A program made the translations under genes and the position numbers. Below the pieces are notes generated by a model. It had not been told where the DNA came from. It did not search any database and worked only from the letters and a program-made list of their open reading frames with translations. A stretch of DNA of 64,000 bases, taken from Synchiropus splendidus. Lineage: Eukaryota; Chordata; Actinopteri; Syngnathiformes; Callionymidae. The stretch's first letter is position 1; every line of letters starts with the position of its first letter. Below, piece after piece: positions 55,151 through 64,000 of this stretch. The DNA lies in the NCBI RefSeq assembly GCF_027744825.2, contig NC_071345.1:16772001-16836000 (forward strand). The letters are read 5' to 3'.

Positions 55151-55706
55151 CAACTTTCAATCATAAATGAGGTTTAAATGGCTATTTAGAAATAAATTTT
55201 GACACCCCTCACATTTGAAATGAATCTAATTATTATTGTTTTGTTTTCATTTATTCAGTAAAGTTAAATAAATACATAGAGAATATATACAGTAAGCTGA
55301 ACTAGATTTCCGGGGCATTTCTATTTTTGTTAAAAATATAGGTTTTTGTCTTTTTCAAAAAATATATAAATTAGGATTTAAAGTTAATTGAGAATTCCAT
55401 ATATGTAATTTAAAAAACTTCAGCTTTTTAAAATGTTGATTCAACATGATATTATACTTGTATTCGTTAAGCTATATGACATTGGAAACTGAATGTGTGC
55501 GCCCAGTGCGTGTGTTTGGAGTGAGGCTCGCTCGCTGGAGCTGGGAGGATCTGCAGGAAGCTCCCATTCATGAAGGAGTGAGCAGGGAGACCACAGGGCG
55601 GGGAGCGCTCCTCTTCCTCACAAACTTCTCCAGCGCCGTTCGATTTGCCTCCCCAGCCTTGAAAACAACCAGACAGAGAGAGGAGTATCTTTTTTTTCTC
55701 GTTTTC
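55151..55706. promoter_or_regulatory. Upstream region of trhr, probable 5' UTR in the right part
   Basis: AT-rich up to about 55490, then abruptly GC-richer and purine-rich (55500-55680) into the trhr leader. No TATA box or clear splice acceptor can be fixed, so the transcription start is unknown. Confidence 0.35.
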
Positions 55707-55829
55707 ATGGAGTCAAAAAGTGGACCTCCAGGGGGTGAGATGAAGTTTCTGGAGCTGTTGGCACTTGGACGGTTGGTGTTTGCGCATCAGTCAAAAGCCC
55801 TTTCCGTCATCCACGAAGCGCTTGAGTGA
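55707..55829 (+). promoter_or_regulatory. Upstream ORF (40 codons) in the probable trhr leader
   Basis: ATG at 55707 (CATGG context) opens a frame reading [18 protein letters not shown]... that stops with TGA at 55827-55829, seven bases before the trhr ATG. If the leader is transcribed, this uORF could reduce initiation at trhr. Chance origin is possible. Confidence 0.4.
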
Positions 55830-55836
55830 CTGTGCC

Positions 55837-56637
55837 ATGGAGAACCTGACCACGGAGACCATGAGTGGGGAGAATGGCACGTCCGTGCCGGACAACGCGA
55901 CCCTCGGGCTGTGGACGGACTACACTGCTGAGTACAAGGTGGTCAGCGTTTTTTTAGTCTGCCTGATATGCGGCGTGGGGATCGTGGGGAACGTTATGGT
56001 CATCATGGTGGTGCTGACCACCAAACACATGCGGACCCCCACCAACTGCTACCTGGTGAGCCTGGCCGCGGCGGACCTGATGGTGCTGACCGCCGCCGGG
56101 CTGCCCAACATCAGCGACGCCCTGTACGGGCAGTGGGTGTACGGCTACATCGGCTGCCTGGGGATCACCTACTTCCAATATTTGGGGATCAACGCCTCCT
56201 CTTGCTCCATCACGGCGTTCACCGTGGAGCGCTACATCGCCATCTGTCACCCCATCAAAGCCCAGTTCTTGTGCACTTTGTCCCGGGCGAAGCGCATCAT
56301 CCTGCTGGTCTGGACTCTCACCTCCGTCTACTGCGTCATGTGGCTCTTTCTGTCCGACACCAAAAAGTTGGTGTACGACAACGTGGTGCTGCTGAGCTGC
56401 GCTTACAAAGTGTCCAGAAGTCACTACCTGCCCATCTACTTCATAGATTTCGCGGTGTTCTACGTGCTGCCGCTCATGCTGGCCACGGTTCTGTACGGGC
56501 TGATCGCCAGGATTCTCTTCCTCAACCCGCTGCCTTCAGACCCGAAAGACAAGAAGAAGAAAAGCGACGCGAGCAAGACGAGGAGGATGGTCAGCACCAA
56601 CTCTTCTAGCAGCACCACCGCCGCCTCCAGAAGACAG
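55837..56637 (+). CDS. trhr: Thyrotropin-releasing hormone receptor, first coding exon (partial)
   Basis: The exon encodes residues 1-267 of a class A G-protein-coupled receptor. The N terminus has three N-glycosylation sites (N3, N13, N20). TM1 has GNVMVIMVV (51-59), TM2 LAAADL (76-81), TM3 is followed by ERY (131-133), and TM4 and TM5 follow. C107 and C188 form the expected extracellular disulfide. Y115 and N119 in [10 protein letters not shown] correspond to the TRH-contacting Tyr106 and Asn110 of mammalian receptors (offset nine). The third intracellular loop ([20 protein letters not shown]) ends at a splice donor CAG|GTATGT at 56637/56638, phase 0, just before TM6, where the mammalian TRHR coding intron lies. 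TM6 and TM7 are not in the window, so the second exon is beyond 64000. It couples to Gq to signal TRH in pituitary and brain (family knowledge). The ATG at 55837 has a good context (GCCATGG). Confidence 0.96.
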
Positions 56638-59199
56638 GTATGTGCGTAAAAGCGCTGCGCAAAGACACGCGCTTTTGAATGAGAAAATTGGCAAGACTTC
56701 ACAGTTGTAACATATTTGTTTTGGAAAAACATGTTACAGCAGTTATGATCTAAAACCCACTTATTTTTTTATAAATACACTAAGTGTGGCACCAGAATTT
56801 GGCAGTGGCATGTGCCACAAGTGACAACCTATAAACACACCTCCGCCATCAACACACACGTAAAAAGCTAAAGATGTGAAAAAAAAAAAAAAGCTGTGTG
56901 ACCACCTTTGTCAAAAGCATGGTCCGGGGGCCAAATATTTCCCATGAAGTCATTTTATGTGACCTGCAAGGGCATTCAATAGTTGTTCAAAATACTGCTT
57001 GGTGTGTGGACATTTTTGCACGTCTGACTGAGTTTAACACCTTCAATGACTCCATGTTTCTCCCAAGAGCATATGGGGAAAATTAATTTTGTTCAGTCTA
57101 CAGTGAAATTTTCAAGTCGCTGACTGCTGTAAACCAACCAATGACTAGTGCAAGTCTATAGACCAGCAACTGTGCGCAACCATGTGTGGTTTGTATTGCT
57201 GAATTTCTGGGTGATGAATGATCCCTGAGAAAATGTTGGTTGAAATGTTTTATTGATTTATTAATATTTATTTATAAAGTAACTGTTTTGTAACCTGGTC
57301 CATGAAGGGTAGGCGCACAGGGGCGCACCAAGAGAGGGCTTCCTGGCTCTATGCAATTAATCCATCCATCTTGAATGAAACCCTGGGATAAGTCAGGTAT
57401 CAACCCCTTTACTAGTGCAATTACATCCATGTCACATGGTCTTATTTTTTTATCAACTGCATTTCCATGTCAAGTTATTTGACTATAATCAGTTTTCAGT
57501 ATAATCACAAATACAATTTAAACTAGATTTTTTCTACTTGCTTCGCACGGGAAGAGCTCAATAATGACATGAATAGTTCGTCTGTGATGACAGAAAGTTT
57601 TGCAGCCGATTGATATGGGCCCAATAACGAAAGCCCAGGTGCTGGTGTGACAGGACTGAGCAGCCTCTATGGTCTTCTGACTCTCACTGACAGCTGCAGA
57701 GTGGTTTTGAGGGAGACTTGCAAATAAATAAATAAATAAATAACATTATATAAACATAAGGCACTGGTAAGTAGATAATGGTAATATATTTTTCTGATAT
57801 TTCTGTCTCATTTGCATGTTCAAAATCCACATTCCCTGGTGCTAGAGAAACTGAACAGAGAGACACCAACCAGTCATAAAAGCAGACCCATTTTCCTACT
57901 TATGGTTCTAGGTTTTTGCTCAAAGTTCATGTTTGTTGGTTGATTTATTGAAATGTTGTCTATTTCACCACTCTGCTCACCGTGCCAATGAGTGCAAAAA
58001 AAAAAAAAAAAAAAAAAAGAAATCTGTCAATTGCAATTCCCGCTCACTGAAATGTATACATTTTTTGGTCCCTTTTTCTTTGCTGTTCAATCCACCCACG
58101 AGGCAGAATGGGGACAATCGAGACTATTTTGAGTTTTCAATGAAGACGCTCGACTGTCACCTAACCAAAGAGCTAATTTTACACCTCCACATGTGACGCG
58201 TGTTTTGTGAAGTCCTGAAATAGAACTGAATCTGCATATCTGACGAGATGAAACTGCAGAAAATCATCACACCTCTCAACTGTAATGCAAAATGTTGATT
58301 TGGTGGTGTGGCTTCCGCCTTTGATACATGGTGCTCATGGTGGCCCAACACCATTTATGTGACTTGCAGTTAGCTAAGTATGTATGTATGCAGTTAGTAA
58401 GTATGCTAAGCTCCATGAAGAAACTATTATAGTGCATGTTGACTTTGATGTGCTCTAAAACACAATGTGGTTTTCTTGAACAAATAAAGCCAGATATATC
58501 CAGGGGGTGAATTAAAGGGCTACAGATTCAAACCTAAAACCTCTCAAGTGAATATGCAACTGAAGAACAAGATCATCTAGTTTGGATTGATCTTTAAACC
58601 AACTGTTTTTGGTTGGTACTGAGAAAACAGTAGTCAGATCATTGAAAAGCCGCACACTATGAGCACAGACCAACACAACCAATGATAAGATAGATGAAGT
58701 ACATTGATAGAAATAGGTGTTTTATTTTGGTGGACAGTTGTTTGTACCCTGCTTGCTGTCAAGCAGTCTTTAAAAATGGCCTTAAATATAATTTAAGCAG
58801 AAACTTATATTTGATCAAAACCACATTCCTTTCAATATTTGAAAGAAGTTTGTGTAGTGATTTGATTACAAAATAAATAAACAAATAAAATAAGTAAAAA
58901 TGAAAATTATGCACATTTAGGTTCTATGCTATATAATAAAATGTAACAAAAAAAATGAGATAGATACTGAAATGTTGGGAAAATCCCTTTTTCTTTTGTA
59001 ACACAAGCGTGGGCGGATTCCAGAAGTGCTTCTGCAATGTGGCCGGAAGTCGGCTCGCTAAATATGCAGTTAGAAACAGTTCCGTGCACCAAGGTTCCAC
59101 TAAACATTTTGCATTGTCAGCCTCATATATAAATATATGTAATTATTTTCAAATAAATCCTTTTGAATGCACTACACCTTTGCCTGACAAAAATAAATA
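56638..59199 (+). other. First coding intron of trhr, left part
   Basis: Non-coding. Holds an AAAT microsatellite (about 57722-57742) and a 23-A tract (57996-58018). I found no TM6-like frame (no CWxP/FxxxWxP or NPxxY), so the next exon is not here. Confidence 0.7.
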
Positions 59200-59656
59200 C
59201 AGTGGTACCTCGGATCTCGACCCCAATCCATTCCAGACGGCTGTTTGAGAAGTGAATTGTTCGAAATCTGAATCGATTTTTCCCATGACAATGAATGGAG
59301 AAAGAAATAATGCGTTCCAAGCCTTAAAATAGTCTTTTACAGGAGTGAATGTAGAGTGTCTGCTGCAGGTGCGCTGTTCCTCTATGTGTGTGGCCGCTGC
59401 ATGTGGGAGGGGTTGCCGAGTGAGTGACGTCTCTCCAGAAGTGAAGAGGTGCCCGGTGCGTGTCCAGCTCTGAATGTGCGCTTCTGTGCAGTTTGGCTGT
59501 GACAAAGTCATAAACCAAGTCACGCTCTGTCCCAGACTCGCCTCATCCCTGTCCCGGCTCCAGCCCACAACAGGACATCAAACCCTGGAGTGTGCGCAAA
59601 AAAATCTAGAAATTTTTGTTCGAATTCCGAGATGTTCGAAAACCGAGGTACCATTG
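59200..59656 (-). mobile_element. TA-flanked inverted-repeat transposon, short copy (457 bp)
   Basis: Begins CAGTGGTACCTCGGATCTCG and ends with the inverse of CAATGGTACCTCGGTTTTCG, flanked by TA. Its body is the reverse complement of the right part of 43708-44444, with an internal deletion of about 280 bp. The shared segment is almost identical (the TWFMTLSQPNCTEAHIQSWT reading is the same in both). Confidence 0.85.
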
Positions 59657-62600
59657 TATTCCATTTTAAGACGACATGACTTCTGAAAAAAGAATTTGGG
59701 ACCCACAGCTGGATGCTGCAAATCAACAATAAACTGGTGTATCCATCCAATATTGTATATTAAAAGAGGAACGTCATTGCATGCAATTTCTATCCTTTGC
59801 TTTGTGTTGTTTAGCTACAATCAAACCTTCAGTAAAGCAGCTCCAAGATACACTACTTGCATGCAGCGTCAAGAGACTAAACAAGATTAATGAGTGACGG
59901 AGTTGTGAGGGCGAAAGAGCATCGAAGACGGACAGAAGGCTTGAGCACCCTGGGTTAAACAGAGAGCAGCTACTCAAGACAAATGAGAGCGGTTTTTAAA
60001 TTATTCATCCGTGCCACACACAGCTATCAGTCACCCAAGCAATGTTTAATAAAAAAAGCAGAATTTTAATGCAAATTGCTGCTAAAATTAACTGAGGTCT
60101 TGCTGTCAACTCCCCTGCTGAGAATCCCTTCTAAAAATAGCCAACCAAACTTTTTAAGGCTAAACCCCAGGTGGACCACACAATGACATGCCTGCTTATC
60201 AGATCAAGGTAGAAGCCTCCCTGAAATGACAGGAGGGTGTGGTACCCTCAGGGATCTCCTCAGCAAACTCCTGCGTAAATAAGCTCCTGCTATCTCCCTC
60301 CGTGTGGTTTTATCTCCGGCAAATGAACACATTTGCAGGTGTCTCTGGTCAACCGTGTTTAATTGCATTATTGTCAATGCTACCAAGAAGCCACCCTAGA
60401 ACGAATTAGTGAAAAGGTCAATTTGAAAAAAAGACCTGAGAGCATTCCAGTCTGCGGCTCTAACACAATTACATTGATGTTTCTGAGCACCGGGACTGGC
60501 TTCCTGTTATTTTTAGCATGCAATCGTGATTCCACCTGTCAAACATATGAACTGCATGTTCAGTAACAGGTGATCTCTTTGTATTAAACCCAAGCCAGAC
60601 CCATTTAGGTGCTGTAGTTCTCCCTGTTTTGCGTCAGTCAACGTATATAAAGTCGGCTCTGTCTAAAATGTTATATACATTTACACATGTATATATGGGG
60701 AATTTGGTTCATCGTTTCTGGTCAACATGATAAACCAATCTCACATTGTCATCTAGTCATGTTGTCAGCATTATTTTTCATTATAGTTCCTTTTTTCTCT
60801 TCTCTGAAATCAGATGATACACTGAACGCAGCTGAACGCTGATCCACGGGATACTCAGCATAATCAGCAACTCTTGTTTCTGATGTATCAAAGCGCCATG
60901 GAAAGAATTAAATATTCATGTTCAGCGTTTTTATTTTTGCCACTTTACACACGCACAACACAGCTGAGGAGCAGGAATGAAGACTAGTTTTCCACAGCTC
61001 GATGACAACATTACAAAGGCACGAGTCAGTGCACAAAAGGGAGGAAACATGAAGGCTTGAACGGTAACAGAAATTGAGTGTCAGACCTTCCAAACAACAA
61101 CTTGTTGATAAAGCCCGAGCTTGTAGTAGATTAAAGCCATAAATATTGTGATGAAGTGCCTTTCATGTGTCTGTATGGGCCGATGATGTGAGGGTGGCAG
61201 GTGAACAGAAGTGGAGCGAGGCTTAGTGTAAAAGTCATGCTCTTTCGATGAGGCTGGACTTCTCTGTTACCACTGGAGTACGTGTTGTGGAGTGCTGAGT
61301 CGTTACATATAAAGCTGGCATCACCACTATAAGTTGCCATTCTGGCGTCTGCAATGCTGCGAAGTACAAACAAACCCTGCACGCGCTTGTCAGCCTTAGT
61401 TTTTTTAGTCAAAAAACAACACCGCAAACCAAACCTTGTCAGGAAGCTCAGGTTGCAAGTACCTTGATAACTCTACAAAGGCGTTCTCTTTGATGGAATC
61501 TGTGTGGGATGATTCCCAGCAGTCGATAGATAAATGTGACCCGGAGCACGACCTTGTTGCAGCTCTCGAAACATCATGTACTGTAACTACACCCTCACAG
61601 CTGAAGTCTCACTGCCTCATCAGTCCAAACATGAGCACTGATATCACTATTTTAAAAGGCTGCCGCTTTAAATGGCTAGAGGTAAAGGTTATACTCCATG
61701 AGAAGACTTCAGTGTGACTAAGTGTACACACATCTGATTACTACATTATGACCGGCCACCAAGTGGCAGCCATATTGAGTTGTAAACTGTCGTTCACCTT
61801 GGGACTATGAGCGTCACAGCTGCTCTCAGTGTATTTCCTCCCGTGGCTTCTACTGGGTAGAAGTCCAGTCCAACCACCTTTGTCACTGTACCTTCACAAG
61901 GTGAAGCTCCAGTCTGTGCTGGTGGTCGAGTGTCACGCTGAACGCACACGCTGTCACTACGAGCAGAAGCGGCGTCTCTTTCTGTCTCATGTAATGGTCA
62001 TTATCATAGTGTGACTGCTACACTCCTACAACATAACGTCCACCTCCCTCGTCTCTTTGTCTGGGGGGGCGGTTTGCAAACTGTATTCACCTGGAATCTT
62101 TGACTGGCGCACACCCACTAACAGATTGAAGATACAAGTTCATGTAAAGCTACATCAGACTTCATATTTGCAACTTGGCTTGTTAAATGTCGCAATATTA
62201 CCTGTCGAAATTTTGCACTTAAATGTGGAATAACAAAACCTCCCATGGTTGCCCAATGAAGACTTTGTGAACCAACCTGCCAACAGTGGCATCTATTTAT
62301 TGGACTCACAGAAATAGGCATCCACATGTTTGCATTGAATTTAATCACTTATCCTTATCCTCACCTTACTGCTCCAGCTACCGTGAAGTGATGGAAGAAC
62401 TCTCCATTGACTTTAATGCAAATATTCTGTGTTCCATAACAGTCTTTTCACATATTTGTTCCACTCATCTCCCACTGTCCTGATGTGGGTTTCCTTTAGG
62501 GTCCAGATTTCTAATCTCACCCATGCAGATGATACACAACTCTATTTTTCAGCATAAAAAAGCAGCCATGAACCAAATATATGTTCTGTGCATCAACCCA

Positions 62601-62713
62601 TTGTCTAGCTCATTGCAGTGAAGACTTAAATCTGCCAGTAAAAGAGAAGCTAAAGCTCAGCTCACTGTTTAAATTTCCTGACTGGAGTTTGCGAGCCACA
62701 AGGATGAAGAGGC
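59657..62713 (+). other. trhr intron, middle part, nothing recognised
   Basis: AT-rich intronic sequence; no coding or repeat with clear ends. Confidence 0.55.
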
Positions 62714-63513
62714 TAGGGATGGGCGATAACTTATCTTACACGATACGTTTGACAGCAGACACCGGTGTGTGACAGCTGTGGACAATGTGGTGGACTTTGG
62801 TTCACAATCGTAGTTTTAAACTTATTTTTAATAAAAGGAACCTTTCGTAATGACACTGGTCGACTGTAAGTCAATGAATCCGTGTTTATTTTGTTCGATG
62901 GAGTGGTCCTCATCGGTTTCCTGACATGGTTCTCTGCCTTGGTTCGTATCAACACATGCTCCCGCATGTCTCCCGCTAATTCTCTAAAAAGTGATAGTGA
63001 AATCTTCAATAAGGCAATGGAAAACCACCATTAGGAGAGAGAATAGTGAAAAGGTTTTTCATCACACAAGACAAAGGACTGCCAGTTTGTGTCATGATTT
63101 CAAGGATAGAATATGACTAAATGATCATTTATTCACATTATTTCTAATATGTCTTCAATAGCATCTAGGAAATGTGTGCAGACTGGTCCATAGTTAAAGT
63201 TAACTGTTAAGAGACATGAGATACAGCAGACAGACGGTTCAATTTAACCCCTAAATACAACTGGCAGAGCAGTCTGTCAGACATGAGCGGCTTCTACCAG
63301 AGACGTGAAACATTGAATTTCTCATTATATTTCAACATGAACAAATGATGATGTTGAGACAAACTCCACTCCAAGTTTCATCATAAACAGTTTCAAGTCA
63401 GTTTTGTAGTGTGTCCAACACATGGAATAGAATGAAAATGGATTTATCGTGATAATTATCGTCGCCAAAATTTTATTGAGATAACTTATTTTTGTCCGTA
63501 TCGCCCATCCCTA
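62714..63513. mobile_element. Inverted-repeat element with 'tagggatgggcgat' ends (800 bp)
   Basis: It starts TAGGGATGGGCGATAACTTA and ends TCGCCCATCCCTA, inverse ends of 13 bp or more. Elements with this end are common in fish. No transposase frame. The flanking sequence does not show an 8-bp duplication, so hAT is not supported; TA-duplicating types remain possible. Confidence 0.7.
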
Positions 63514-64000
63514 TCATAGGCCCATTTATTGTGCATTCATTATTTGTTCAAACATCGCCTGGTAGATCTCATAAATATAATTTTTTTGACTGATGAAACC
63601 GTGTCGTTCATCTGATTATGAAAATCCCCTTCTATCCAATTTCATGTTTTAAATAATCCTTTCTGCTACATTTTCAAATCCAGATCAAATCAAGGACAAA
63701 CATATCAGTACAAGGATTATTATAGTGAAATGCACTTGTTAAAACACATTAAAAATGTGTTGTTAAATCCGTCTTTATCTGGGAGCTCGCAGTAACTGTC
63801 ACAGGGCCCTCGTGTGGCAATGGAAGCATTGGGTTGATTCTCAGTTGATCAAAGGGCCTAATGTTTACCAAGGAAATACACCTCCTCACCGCTACACCAT
63901 GGCTTTGTTGCCAAATTCTAACTTGACCTGAAAGTTGCAGCAGAGATCAAGACTCAACCAGAGCAAGGAGAGTTTCTCCAACCTTGGCCAAAGTTTGTCT
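63514..64000 (+). other. trhr intron, right edge
   Basis: Nothing recognised; the intron runs off the window. Confidence 0.5.

Noticed and set aside
55446..55836. In-frame N-terminal extension of trhr from 55765
   Set aside because: It would start on TTG; the ATG at 55837 has a good context and gives a normal N terminus with glycosylation sites.
55954..56609. Long frames in other phases and on the minus strand over the trhr exon
   Set aside because: Shadows of the GC-rich trhr coding sequence; the receptor motifs are all in the 55837 frame.
56638..64000. Second coding exon of trhr
   Set aside because: No frame with TM6/TM7 motifs was found; the exon must lie beyond the window.

Overview
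The window is vertebrate nuclear DNA, almost certainly from a teleost fish. The evidence is: spliced genes with GT-AG introns; a TMEM74-like gene next to a thyrotropin-releasing-hormone receptor gene (the order seen on human 8q23); and a typical fish repeat load of Tc1 transposase remnants, RTE LINE 3' ends, a tRNA-derived SINE, CA/TA microsatellites and many short inverted-repeat elements. It is gene-poor. I see two well-recognised host genes, one intact multi-exon gene of an unnamed tyrosine-recombinase-like family, and one unrecognised terminal exon at the left edge.

Layout. Bases 21-259 look like the last coding exon of an unrecognised plus-strand gene. Bases 260-26225 are intergenic with scattered repeats, including RTE copies at 4851-5142 and 14428-15165, a SINE at 4222-4450, a TA microsatellite at 8632-8724 and inverted-repeat elements at 19530 and 24041. 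tmem74 lies on the minus strand (CDS 26226-27056, with a likely non-coding exon ending at 27544). Bases 27.9-36.6 kb are intergenic with a LINE fragment and an inverted-repeat element. A Tc1 remnant at 36611-36936 is followed by a roughly 6 kb block (36937-43020) bounded by CA microsatellites. The block holds a complete minus-strand gene: six coding exons, 873 codons, with C1-like, C2H2-like, C2HC-like, tyrosine-recombinase and Myb/SANT-like parts. Immediately beyond the block, the rest of the same Tc1 transposase region resumes at 43021-43205. Bases 44.4-55.4 kb are intergenic. The first coding exon of trhr is at 55837-56637 (TM1 to the third intracellular loop), and the remainder of the window is its first coding intron, carrying several transposon copies.

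The most interesting observation is the 6 kb recombinase-gene block. Its two flanks are non-overlapping, collinear pieces of one Tc1 transposase reading frame, split at the same point, each abutting a CA repeat. Just inside the CA repeats are short imperfect inverted repeats. This is what an insertion into a CA tract within a Tc1 element would leave, and the cargo is an intron-bearing gene with most tyrosine-recombinase catalytic residues intact. Whether this is a mobile element, a duplicated host gene, or a coincidence of two Tc1 fragments needs genome-wide alignment.

All family calls come from reading the sequence against remembered family features; no database search was run. Repeat boundaries and superfamily labels are approximate unless a terminal repeat is described.
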